Origin: a virus
Virus record (IMG/VR): IMGVR_UViG_3300032323_001427
Coordinates: 1 to 34,008 of that record
Length of the DNA: 34,008 nucleotides
Direction: 5' to 3' (one strand)
Shown here: positions 7,340 through 14,549 of the stretch, piece by piece
Position numbering within the stretch: the stretch's first letter is position 1
Layout of the letters: the number at the start of each line of letters is the position of its first letter
Translations under genes and position numbers: made by a program
Notes under the pieces: generated by a model
What the model saw: the letters and a program-made list of their open reading frames with translations, nothing else
Databases searched by the model: none
What the model was told of the DNA's origin: nothing

Positions 7340-7807
7340 TTAATATGTTGTGTTTATTGCCGTATTATTAACAGCTCTTAAACCATTTCTAATTCTTTCG
7401 GAGCCTTTCTTGTATGCTGCGACTGCATCTTTTGCCAATTTCTGTCTTTCAGCAACCGCGCTTTTTGCTTGTTGAGCCGATGTTCCAAATAATCTCGCGC
7501 CAAATCCTTTAAGGCCGCTGGATGCAGTGTTAGCCAAATTCTGAACTTCCTTATCAATTTCATAAGTCCCGGTCCCAGCATTGATGCTTTCAACATCTTC
7601 TTCAGCGTTATTAGATGATTCAACATCTTTTATCTCAAGAACATAGGTTTTTTCATTCGCAGCATCGTCAATATAAAAAACGCCATCGCCACTCACTCCA
7701 AATTTTATTCCGTGAGACTTCAACAGCATTTTTAGATCATGCACATCACTAACAAATGTGGAATTTTCAGGATTGTAATTTTCGACAAGGGTTAAAAACT
7801 TACTCAT
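7340..7807 (-). CDS. Hypothetical late protein with prohead-type leader
   Basis: A 155-residue protein starting MSKFLTLVENYNPENS, where LVE could be a prohead-protease site. The first half is a mixed alpha/beta region (VHDLKMLLKSHGIKFGVSGDGVFYIDD). The second half from about residue 85 is basic, Ala-rich and helical (SSGLKGFGARLFGTSAQQAKSAVAERQKLAKD). That profile is reminiscent of DNA-contacting internal virion proteins, but I recognise no family. A late-type element (TCTAAATA) stands six bases before the ATG, and it heads the run of late genes down to 5544. Confidence 0.55.
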   Translation of the reverse strand: MSKFLTLVENYNPENSTFVSDVHDLKMLLKSHGIKFGVSGDGVFYIDDAANEKTYVLEIKDVESSNNAEEDVESINAGTGTYEIDKEVQNLANTASSGLKGFGARLFGTSAQQAKSAVAERQKLAKDAVAAYKKGSERIRNGLRAVNNTAINTTY

Positions 7808-7813
7808 GCATAA

Positions 7814-7821
7814 TATTTAGA
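7814..7821 (-). promoter_or_regulatory. Late-type promoter at 7807 gene start
   Basis: Minus strand TCTAAATA (7821-7814) is followed by six bases and the ATG at 7807. It is a one-mismatch version of the T4 late consensus TATAAATA at leaderless spacing. It lies inside the 3' end of the next gene upstream. Confidence 0.5.
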
Positions 7822-8359
7822 TAAATAGGCACAGCTTGTTTGTAAAATCTTTAAAATAAGTATCATTCAAGTATGTCAATCCATTCTTTTCAAAGTATTT
7901 TTTTATACTTTTGAATGATTTACATTTTCTAGTTTCATTTAAAAATATATCAAGTGATGTCATCGTCAAACAATCTTGTTTTTCAATGTTTTCATAGAAA
8001 ATGTTCATGTCTTCGTAAGATTCCATCAGATTAAATCCGAAAATGGTTTTTAATTTCTTGACAAGTCTATTTCTAAAGTCATCTTTCGATAACATATTAC
8101 TATAAATTAAAATTTTTTCAGTTCTCGATCTATTTTTGATGTATTCCATGAATGTTTTTATAAATTCATGGGTATAAAGCTTTTTATTGTCTGATTTTTT
8201 AAAATCAAAATCAACTTTCAGACCAAGTTCATCTAAAAGTTTTGCAAAATTGCGGTTTGTATCTTTGAAAATTTGATCGATATCTATAATTTCTTTATTT
8301 TTAGATTCAAATATAATTGAAACGATATCATCATTTATTTTTTCTCTCAGCACACTCAT
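7817..8359 (-). CDS. Unknown protein paired with the GIY-YIG gene
   Basis: A 180-residue, Lys/Asp/Phe-rich protein read from the ATG at 8357-8359; the frame is open further upstream but that part runs inside the GIY-YIG gene. The chosen start still overlaps that gene by 29 bases. Visible features are an N-terminal MSVLREKINDDIVSIIF helix, a repeated LDELGLKVDFDFKKSDNK-type segment and a Lys/Phe-rich C-terminus. No catalytic motif or known family is evident. Overlap with a probable homing endonuclease suggests the two moved as a pair into the late cluster. It could alternatively be an ordinary phage gene whose upstream region was colonised. Confidence 0.5.
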   Translation of the reverse strand: MSVLREKINDDIVSIIFESKNKEIIDIDQIFKDTNRNFAKLLDELGLKVDFDFKKSDNKKLYTHEFIKTFMEYIKNRSRTEKILIYSNMLSKDDFRNRLVKKLKTIFGFNLMESYEDMNIFYENIEKQDCLTMTSLDIFLNETRKCKSFKSIKKYFEKNGLTYLNDTYFKDFTNKLCLFI

Positions 8360-8789
8360 TAAAATCGAAGTTTTTGTATTTTTCCTGTAAAGATTTCGGA
8401 ACAGAATTAATTCTAACATTGATTATGCCATTGTATGATTGATTGTCAAATAAAACATTGTGTTTCATCTGTTCAAACATTTCTAGGAATTTCATTTCCC
8501 ACTGAGTTTCACATAGGTGTAATATTTCTTTAGAAAAACACTCTAATCCGTATGTTTCGATGTCTCTTTTTAATTCTTCTGAACTTCCCCAATATTTTTC
8601 AACATCATTATCAACATAAGATATTCTAGGACGCTTTTTACCTTTTAATGGCTTTCTTTTTAATCTTTTTAAAAGCTTTTTACACCCAATATAATATTTT
8701 TTTAAAGAATCAGGGTGATTATTATAAATTTTATATACAAATCCATGATAACCCTCTGTGTTATCCGGCATATTTTTCCAATTTGACAT
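8331..8789 (-). CDS. GIY-YIG family endonuclease-like protein
   Basis: A 152-residue protein. GFVYKIYN (16-23) followed by KKYYIGCKKL (30-39) is a GIY-YIG motif with the spacing of phage Seg-type enzymes. YWGSSEELKRDIETYG and FSKEILHLCETQWEMKFLEMFEQMKH supply the conserved Arg and Glu (the catalytic Glu is probably that of WEMKFLE). SYNGIINVRI is the ending common to T4-type free-standing endonucleases. Such enzymes nick or cut DNA and spread by homing. The basic KRLKRKPLKGKKR stretch (about 40-53) probably contacts DNA. It sits in an otherwise late gene cluster with an unusual AT-rich upstream region. Confidence 0.75.
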   Translation of the reverse strand: MSNWKNMPDNTEGYHGFVYKIYNNHPDSLKKYYIGCKKLLKRLKRKPLKGKKRPRISYVDNDVEKYWGSSEELKRDIETYGLECFSKEILHLCETQWEMKFLEMFEQMKHNVLFDNQSYNGIINVRINSVPKSLQEKYKNFDFNECAERKNK

Positions 8790-9001
8790 GTATTAATTAT
8801 ATTTATTATATAATATAACAAGTCGGATTACTATCGTAATCCTCCAGATGAAGTAATAATTATAATAGCTTTAATAATTATATATTAATTATAATATATT
8901 ATATATTACCCACCCACCACCCAATAATTATCACCCTTTATTCAATTGTCAAGGGGGTATATTGAAAATAGTGTAAAATACTACATTATTATAATATAAT
9001 A
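8790..9001. other. AT-rich intergenic region with hairpin and G-rich tract
   Basis: 212 bases without a gene. From left to right it holds a TAAATA element on minus ten bases before the 8789 ATG; a perfect 7-bp hairpin GGATTAC-N4-GTAATCC (8824-8841); about 70 bases of almost pure A/T with many small palindromes; and a C-rich run (8909-8923) whose minus strand is GGG-T-GG-T-GGG-T-GGG, a possible G-quadruplex. An early-type minus promoter lies at 8925-8952. No open frame of note and no tRNA fold were seen. The minus transcript would carry a leader of roughly 130 bases, unlike the other promoters here. Confidence 0.5.
8925..8952 (-). promoter_or_regulatory. Early-type promoter with a long leader
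   Basis: Minus strand TTGACA (8952-8947), 16 bases, TAATTA (8930-8925). The first gene downstream on this strand starts about 135 bases away at 8789. The start of the RNA would fall in the G-rich tract. It may drive the endonuclease pair or a small RNA. Confidence 0.5.
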
Positions 9002-9265
9002 TTACATTTTCTTCTTAATCTTACCATTCTTTTTATTCTTTTGATGTTTAGCTGGATCAAATAATGGTTTGATTTTATTTCTTCTTTGAACACCGAGAAC
9101 TGTTGGTATTCTAGTATCGCCCTTGGCATAACTATCTTCATTCTCAATAGGTATTTCTTGTATTTCTGATGATCCACCAACAACAGATGCTGAATTCATA
9201 TCTTCAAAATACATAGATTCGTATATATTTTCCATTTTTTCTATTTCTTTTCTTGACAATGACAT
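9002..9265 (-). CDS. Small hypothetical late protein
   Basis: An 87-residue protein read from the ATG at 9263-9265 (MSLSRKEIEKMENIYES). An open frame extends nine codons upstream, but a TGTAAATA late-type element five bases before 9265 favours the shorter form. The N-terminal third is charged and helical; the middle reads YAKGDTRIPTVLGVQRRNK; the tail is strongly basic (KHQKNKKNGKIKKKM), suggesting nucleic acid contact. No family recognised. It is divergent from uvsY, with only 28 bases between the two ATGs, and the two promoters overlap. Confidence 0.5.
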   Translation of the reverse strand: MSLSRKEIEKMENIYESMYFEDMNSASVVGGSSEIQEIPIENEDSYAKGDTRIPTVLGVQRRNKIKPLFDPAKHQKNKKNGKIKKKM

Positions 9266-9280
9266 AATTGTATTTACAAT
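9253..9280 (+). promoter_or_regulatory. Early-type promoter of uvsY
   Basis: TTGACA (9253-9258), 16 bases, TACAAT (9275-9280), then 13 bases to the uvsY ATG. The -35 lies within the 5' end of the opposite gene. The leader would be about seven bases. Confidence 0.65.
9271..9278 (-). promoter_or_regulatory. Late-type promoter overlapping the uvsY early promoter
   Basis: Minus strand TGTAAATA (9278-9271), five bases, ATG at 9265. It shares bases 9275-9278 with the early -10 element on the other strand, so the two cannot be occupied at once. Confidence 0.5.
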
Positions 9281-9293
9281 ATAACACAACACT

Positions 9294-9698
9294 ATGAATG
9301 TTATTCAAAAAAGAGAAGAACTATCCAAGCGTTATAAGGACTTTGTTTCTGATATTAATGATCTCACACTCCGTGATAAGTTGAATCAGGTTCCAAGTGA
9401 AAAAGCGTTTTGGGCAATGGTGTTGACTGACTACGAAAGAGCACTTTCAAAGCTCGAATCGAAGCGTTCTAAGATGATCAAGACATTATCAAGCGAAGTG
9501 ATTGGAAAAGCTCCTGTCGTTTTGACAAAAATCGCACTGGATAATGTTAAAAATGATGATTCATTACAGGAAATCAATGAGAATATTGAAGAACTCAAAC
9601 TCTGCGTCAGTTTATTTTCAAAAATCTACGACAGCGTTCGATATATCGCTAGAGACTTTGAAAATATCTTGAAATTTAAACAATTGCAAGAATTATGA
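9294..9698 (+). CDS. uvsY: UvsY-like recombination mediator
   Basis: A 134-residue, all-helical charged protein, close to the 137 residues of T4 UvsY. The pattern AFWAMVLTDYERALSKLESKRSKMIKTL, then a short linker, then ENIEELKLCVSLFSKIYDSVRYIARDFENILKFKQLQE follows the layout of UvsY. The T4 C-terminus likewise has a helix ending in a single aromatic/basic stretch before the tail. UvsY loads UvsX recombinase onto gp32-coated single-stranded DNA. Its place directly before uvsW repeats the T4-type gene pairing and supports the call. It is the first gene of the plus-strand recombination block and has its own early-type promoter. Similarity is at the pattern level, so a profile search would settle it. 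Confidence 0.7.
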   Translation: MNVIQKREELSKRYKDFVSDINDLTLRDKLNQVPSEKAFWAMVLTDYERALSKLESKRSKMIKTLSSEVIGKAPVVLTKIALDNVKNDDSLQEINENIEELKLCVSLFSKIYDSVRYIARDFENILKFKQLQEL

Positions 9699-9722
9699 AA
9701 AACGAAATTCTACTAAATTTAG

Positions 9723-9757
9723 AATTTGAATTAGTCTTATTAGAACTAATTCAAATT
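9723..9757 (+). promoter_or_regulatory. Perfect 13-bp hairpin reaching the uvsW start
   Basis: AATTTGAATTAGT (9723-9735) and ACTAATTCAAATT (9745-9757) are perfect inverted repeats around a nine-base loop. The right arm ends on the first base of the TTG that begins the uvsW frame. There is no T-run after the stem, so a simple terminator is unlikely. It could control uvsW translation or readthrough from uvsY. Confidence 0.55.
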
Positions 9758-11202
9758 TGATCACTATACACTACGATAAAAGTACAGGTAAAGGCCAAAT
9801 CATTTGTGATATGGTCGTCAATACCATATTGAAACGGCACTTCAGTGTAAAAAACGAAGCTGCTAAGTTTCTTAAAGCAAAAGGTCGTCATATGCCTGAT
9901 AAAAAATATGCGATTGATAAAACTGGCAAGTTTGATTTTGGATTGTATAAAGAAATTATCGAGTTTTTGAAATCCGAAGGGTTTAAAACTATCGAGTATA
10001 CACCAGAATTTAAAGATCACCTTAGATGCGGCATCGGTGATTGCGTGCTCTACGATGGCTTTAAATACCCCCACAGGGACTTCCAGAAGGAAGTTGTGGA
10101 GAGATGCCTGAAACACGGTAGAGGCACTATAAAGAGTGCTACAGGCTCAGGAAAGAGCTTCTGCATAGCGTCTCTTATTGAGAACATTTGGAGGAATAGA
10201 ATCGCTAGAAGTTTTAAAGCGATTGTGGTTGTACCCGGCATATCCTTAGTGAGTCAGCTGAAGGGTGATTTTGAGAGTTACGGTGTTAATTTCTCATACA
10301 GTGTGTGGACTGGAACATCCAAATTGCAAAATACCGATGTCGTTATCGTAAACACTGAAAATTTAATATCAAAAATTAAAGACAATGAATGGGTTTACGA
10401 TGTAGATCTTCTAATTGTCGATGAGTGCCATAGAGTTACGACTACCAGTAAGATATCCAAGATTGCAAACAAGTTTAAAACTCCAAATAAATTTGGATTT
10501 ACAGGAACTTTACCGAAAGATCAATACGAATGTTGGAAAATTACTGGGATATTTGGACCTGTACTCTTTGAAAAGAGTAGCAAGGAGTTGAGAGATGAAA
10601 ATATTTTAACTGGTGTATCGATTAAAATGCTCAAAGTGATACATCCAGAGCATCTAATACCTAAAAAATCTAAAAAGAAGGACAAGTCGCCAACTGAAGA
10701 TTACACAAATGAGTTGAATTTTATCTATAATTCAAAGGATCGCAATGAATTAATAAGAAAAATAGCATCCAAGTTAACCAACAATACATTGATACTTGTA
10801 AATCACTTGGAACATGGTGATGCCCTGATGGAAGTGATGAAATCTGTAAAAGATAAAGAAGTAATTTACATAAAGGGCGATATAGATATTGAATCTAGAA
10901 TGCAAAGCATTGTTGATATGGAAACAAATAACAATGTGGTGTGTATAGCAATGAGCAGTATATTCTCAACAGGTATCAATATAAAGAATCTGCATAATAT
11001 TTTGTTTGTATCCGGTGGTAAAAGCTTTATTCGAATTGTGCAAGGCATCGGAAGAGGTCTTAGATTGCATGAAAACAAAGAAAAACTTGTAATTATTGAT
11101 ATTTATGATAATCTAAAGTACTCAGAAGATCATGCATTGGAACGTAAATCAATATACATTGATGAAGAAATACCTTGGAATGATAAAGATATAATTTTAT
11201 GA
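9757..11202 (+). CDS. uvsW: UvsW-like superfamily 2 helicase
   Basis: A 481-residue helicase (T4 UvsW 502). An N-terminal domain (1-100, MITIHYDKSTGKG) precedes motif I SATGSGKS (127-134). Motif II is DECH (222-225), motif III FGFTGTL, and motif VI QGIGRGLR near 430. UvsW unwinds branched intermediates and R-loops and moves T4 from origin- to recombination-dependent replication. The start is unusual: in frame between the upstream TGA (9727) and 9757 there is no ATG, so TTG at 9757 is the best start, and its first base lies in a hairpin arm. The T4 protein also begins with a short beta strand, which supports keeping this N-terminus. The end overlaps the next ATG by four bases. Confidence 0.9.
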   Translation: MITIHYDKSTGKGQIICDMVVNTILKRHFSVKNEAAKFLKAKGRHMPDKKYAIDKTGKFDFGLYKEIIEFLKSEGFKTIEYTPEFKDHLRCGIGDCVLYDGFKYPHRDFQKEVVERCLKHGRGTIKSATGSGKSFCIASLIENIWRNRIARSFKAIVVVPGISLVSQLKGDFESYGVNFSYSVWTGTSKLQNTDVVIVNTENLISKIKDNEWVYDVDLLIVDECHRVTTTSKISKIANKFKTPNKFGFTGTLPKDQYECWKITGIFGPVLFEKSSKELRDENILTGVSIKMLKVIHPEHLIPKKSKKKDKSPTEDYTNELNFIYNSKDRNELIRKIASKLTNNTLILVNHLEHGDALMEVMKSVKDKEVIYIKGDIDIESRMQSIVDMETNNNVVCIAMSSIFSTGINIKNLHNILFVSGGKSFIRIVQGIGRGLRLHENKEKLVIIDIYDNLKYSEDHALERKSIYIDEEIPWNDKDIIL

Positions 11203-11648
11203 AAGTAAATGAAAAAGTTAAGAAAGCATATTATGTAAGTCCATCCGAATTTACAAAACAAATCAATGAATATTATGAAACAGACATCATGAAAGATGAA
11301 TTAGCTGTTAATATATTAAAGATTGCTGAAAATTTAAGCTATAATTGGAGATTTATAAATTACACAAAGGGGTGGAAGGAAGAAATGATTGGCGATGCTG
11401 TAATTAAAATGTATTCAGCACTGGATGGTAAGAAATTTAGAATGGATTCTGGCTTCAGTCCCTTCAGTTACTTCAATCAAATTGCATGGAATGCCTTTAC
11501 GAATCGTATAAAGAAGGAAAATAAGCAACATGAAGGCTTGTTGGAATACAAACAGATGATGTATGAGCAGCATTTACTTGGCTCCGAGGGTGATATTTAT
11601 GTAAAGCAATCACAGTTCGACGACGAGTACTCGGATTCCGATGATTGA
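11199..11648 (+). CDS. 55: Late-transcription sigma factor gp55-like
   Basis: A 149-residue protein (T4 gp55 185). The strongest match is NYTKGWKEEMIGDAVIKMYSAL, followed by FSYFNQIAWNAFTNRIKKENKQ. In T4 the corresponding stretch has YTQSWKQEMIADGI and ACFNAFVQRIKKERK, the sigma region-2 part that binds core RNA polymerase and reads TATAAATA. The tail is acidic (QFDDEYSDSDD). gp55 works with the sliding clamp gp45 (present at 27924) and a co-activator to drive late genes. Several TAAATA elements in this window are plausible targets. The protein is shorter than in T4, mainly at the C-terminus. It overlaps uvsW by four bases. Confident family call. Confidence 0.88.
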   Translation: MKVNEKVKKAYYVSPSEFTKQINEYYETDIMKDELAVNILKIAENLSYNWRFINYTKGWKEEMIGDAVIKMYSALDGKKFRMDSGFSPFSYFNQIAWNAFTNRIKKENKQHEGLLEYKQMMYEQHLLGSEGDIYVKQSQFDDEYSDSDD

Positions 11649-11672
11649 CTTTTAATCATACTCATGTATCCT
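11645..11672 (+). promoter_or_regulatory. Early-type promoter of gene 47
   Basis: TTGACT (11645-11650), 16 bases, TATCCT (11667-11672), eight bases, ATG at 11681. The -35 overlaps the stop codon of the gp55 gene. It excludes a longer gp47 reading that would start at the TTG of the -35 itself. Confidence 0.55.
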
Positions 11673-11680
11673 GTAATCAA

Positions 11681-12700
11681 ATGATTACAAAAACTAAAAT
11701 CGCTATTTTCAGTGATCTTCACTTGGGAATTTACGGAAATAGCGAGAAATGGCACAATACCGCACTGGAATGGGCAGATTGGATTGTTTCTGAATTAAAC
11801 AAGAAAAAAGTCACCGATATCTTTTTCTTGGGTGACTTTTTTGATAATAGAACTGAAATCAGTGTACAAACCCTACATATTGCCTCTATAATCATCGAAA
11901 AGTTCAAAAATTTCAATATGTTCATGATTATAGGCAATCATGACGCTTATTATAAGAATAGAAGCGATGTTCACAGCCTTGGAATGGTAAAAGGACATGA
12001 AAACATCACTTTAGTTGATAAAACATTGGAATTTGAGAAGTTTGGAAAGCGATTTTTGATGGTTCCTTGGAATAATCAGCTTCCAGACTCCAAATATGAC
12101 TATATTTTTGGTCATTTCGAGATTCAAACCTTCAAAATGAACAATTTCACGGTGTGTAACCATGGTTTATCCCCAATTGATGTACTTTCTAAGGGTAAAT
12201 TGGCATTTTCTGGTCACTTTCACAACAGAAATAGTAAAAAATACAAAGAAGGCAGCATTAATTACATCGGAAGTTGCTTTTCAATGGATTTTTCCGATGT
12301 GGACAACTCAAAAGGGTATCATATTCTAGATGTAGAGGATGGTTCTATTGAATTCTTTGAAAATTCAGTGTCTCCATCGTTCATTAAACTGTATTTAAGC
12401 TCTCTTAAAGGCTTGGATAAGACTTTGATCGGCAATAACATAGTTAAATTGGTTGTTGATAAAGAAATTGAAGAAAAAGCACTGGAGAAGATCCAAGTTG
12501 CCATTTCTAAACTGACACCTTGGCAGTTTACAACAGAGCATAATGTGTCTACGAAGACTTTGGATGATGTTGAAGTGGTTGATTCGATCAATATCGATGA
12601 TATGTTTGACGAATTCTATGAAAAACTAGGTTTACCAGACGATCAACTCAAAAGAGTTAAGAAAATAAACAAAGATCTATACAATAATAACAAACTGTAA
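11681..12700 (+). CDS. 47: gp47 recombination nuclease subunit (SbcD/Mre11-like)
   Basis: 339 residues, the same length as T4 gp47. Metallophosphoesterase motifs appear in order: SDLHLG (11-16), GDFFDNR, GNHD, GHFE and GHFH with CNHG between the last two. It should form the Mre11-Rad50-type complex with gp46 and resect double-strand ends for recombination-dependent replication. An open frame begins 12 codons earlier at a TTG, but an early-type promoter and the family length support the ATG at 11681. It ends TAATG, sharing one base with the gp46 start, so the subunits are likely made in a coupled way. Confidence 0.93.
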   Translation: MITKTKIAIFSDLHLGIYGNSEKWHNTALEWADWIVSELNKKKVTDIFFLGDFFDNRTEISVQTLHIASIIIEKFKNFNMFMIIGNHDAYYKNRSDVHSLGMVKGHENITLVDKTLEFEKFGKRFLMVPWNNQLPDSKYDYIFGHFEIQTFKMNNFTVCNHGLSPIDVLSKGKLAFSGHFHNRNSKKYKEGSINYIGSCFSMDFSDVDNSKGYHILDVEDGSIEFFENSVSPSFIKLYLSSLKGLDKTLIGNNIVKLVVDKEIEEKALEKIQVAISKLTPWQFTTEHNVSTKTLDDVEVVDSINIDDMFDEFYEKLGLPDDQLKRVKKINKDLYNNNKL

Positions 12701-14508
12701 TGAAAAAAATCAAATATAAAAGATTAGCAGTCCAAAATTTCCTAAGCATTGGTAATGACACCATTGAATTGAATTTTCAGAAGGGTTTAAACCTAATCAC
12801 AGGTCAAAATATCGATAATCCAGAAAGAAAGAACGCTGTCGGTAAAAGTGCGTTGATGTCTGCCTACTTCTTTGCAATTTTTGGAGAAACTATCGGAAAA
12901 ATCAAGAATGAATTCATTGTAAACAATGTCACAAAGGGCAAAGGTCGAATTGAACTTGAATTTGATGTCGAATCACCCTCTGGAACACAAAGTTATAAAA
13001 TCATCAGACAAGTAAAGCCATCCAAAGTTGAGCTTTGGAGAGGATCTGAGGATATAACTCGTGATAGTATCGCAAATACAAACAAATATATCTGTGATTT
13101 GCTTGGGACTAACCCAATTATACACAAAAGCTGCGACATAATGACCCTAAGTGATACAACACCATTCATGTTGAAATCAGCAGCTGAGAAGAGAAAATTT
13201 ATTGAAGATATTTTCGGTATTGAGATATTTGGATTGATGTTAAAGGATCTAAAGAAGCAAATCAGTGAGAATAAGAATGATATGAATGTATCTTCAGCGG
13301 TTTTGGATGAGTTGAACACTTCAATATCTGCATATAATTCCCAACTTGAACAGATTAAAAGGCAAATAGCAGAAAGAGACGCTGTTTTAGCAGCTAGAAA
13401 GGGTGAATTGCAAGATAAGATCAAAAATGTCAGAATTAGATTGGATGATCTTCCTCCAGATGTTGATATTTCTAAATTGAATGATCAATCCAAGAAATTA
13501 AACGATGCTTTGATCGGATTGGATGCAAAGTTGCAGACGATTTCGACTAAAATAACTGAACGCAGACAAGATTTGAATTATTCAAAGGCTGAATTGTTAA
13601 AATTGAACAATGTCGATGGAGTTGAATGTGAAAAATGCCTACAGAGTATTTCACACGACCATATTGAATTCATCGAGCAGCGTAAAGTCGAAGCTTCTAA
13701 GAAAATAACAGAAATGGAGAACGATGTTATATTATTTCAAGCTGATAGAACGAAATGGGAAACCAACAAAACTCGTATTAAAAATAATATCGACTTAATA
13801 AGTCTCCAGATCAAAAATCAACAGGAAGTTAGTCGTAAAAAAGAAAATCTAACTCATCTATTGCAAGAATATGAAGAAAATCTAGAGAATTTTGAAGCTG
13901 ATAATGTTAATTCAGGAATTAGTCCTGATACTTTTGAAGAAAATATCAAAAAAGTAGAAAATCGTAAGGTAGAACATGACACGAAGTTGTCGGTATGTAA
14001 AGAAAAAGAGAGCGATTACGATATTTGTAAATTTGTTTTAGGAGAAGAAGGTGTTAAAAGTTTTGTAATTAAAAAATTACTCGACATGTTGAACCATACA
14101 ATTCAACTTTACATCAAAAACTTAGGCATGAATATCAATTGTAAGTTTGATGAGTATTTCGATGAAGAGATTTCAACAACAAAAGGTAAAAAGTTCTCTT
14201 ACAACAACCTATCAGGAGCTGAAAAACGCAGCGTCGATGTCGCATGTGTGTTGAGTTTCTCTGATATGAGAAGAAAAATAAGCGGAATATCCAGCAATCT
14301 TGAATTTTATGATGAGATTTTCGATAGTGCATTTGATGAGCGTGGATTGGATCTATTGATAGAAGTATTGAAGAAGAGAATTCAGAAAAATAACACATGC
14401 GTGTACGCTATCTCACATAGAAAAGAAACATCGAAGCATGTCGATGGTGAAATCGTTTCTCTAGAAAAAGAAAATGATATAACCAGACGGATTATGCCGC
14501 AAGTGTAA
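12700..14508 (+). CDS. 46: gp46 recombination nuclease subunit (SbcC/Rad50-like ATPase)
   Basis: A 602-residue SMC-type ATPase (T4 gp46 560). The N-terminal lobe has LITGQNIDN and NAVGKSAL, the Walker A. Coiled-coil arms flank a zinc hook CEKC (310-313). The C-terminal lobe has the ABC signature LSGAEKRSVD (504-513) and Walker B LEFYDEIFDSAFDE. The last segment, CVYAISHR, is the switch histidine region. The Walker A is preceded by an extra DNPERK insertion also seen in T4-type proteins. It forms the end-processing complex with gp47 encoded immediately upstream. No frameshift or truncation. Confidence 0.93.
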   Translation: MKKIKYKRLAVQNFLSIGNDTIELNFQKGLNLITGQNIDNPERKNAVGKSALMSAYFFAIFGETIGKIKNEFIVNNVTKGKGRIELEFDVESPSGTQSYKIIRQVKPSKVELWRGSEDITRDSIANTNKYICDLLGTNPIIHKSCDIMTLSDTTPFMLKSAAEKRKFIEDIFGIEIFGLMLKDLKKQISENKNDMNVSSAVLDELNTSISAYNSQLEQIKRQIAERDAVLAARKGELQDKIKNVRIRLDDLPPDVDISKLNDQSKKLNDALIGLDAKLQTISTKITERRQDLNYSKAELLKLNNVDGVECEKCLQSISHDHIEFIEQRKVEASKKITEMENDVILFQADRTKWETNKTRIKNNIDLISLQIKNQQEVSRKKENLTHLLQEYEENLENFEADNVNSGISPDTFEENIKKVENRKVEHDTKLSVCKEKESDYDICKFVLGEEGVKSFVIKKLLDMLNHTIQLYIKNLGMNINCKFDEYFDEEISTTKGKKFSYNNLSGAEKRSVDVACVLSFSDMRRKISGISSNLEFYDEIFDSAFDERGLDLLIEVLKKRIQKNNTCVYAISHRKETSKHVDGEIVSLEKENDITRRIMPQV

Positions 14509-14517
14509 GTAATATTA

Positions 14518-14545
14518 TTGACAATAGCCCGACTGAAAATAATTA
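14518..14545 (+). promoter_or_regulatory. Early-type promoter of the 14550 glycosyltransferase
   Basis: TTGACA (14518-14523), 16 bases, TAATTA (14540-14545), four bases, ATG at 14550. With a 17-base spacer the -10 would be AATTAT. Either way transcription starts at the codon. Confidence 0.55.
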
Positions 14546-14549
14546 TTTC

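Noticed and set aside
8880-8912. Replication origin in the A/T-rich stretch
   Set aside because: AT-richness and small palindromes alone are not evidence; no repeated binding sites or strand asymmetry could be shown.
11645-11680. Longer gp47 start at the TTG of 11645
   Set aside because: That stretch is an early-type promoter, and the ATG at 11681 gives exactly the T4 length.
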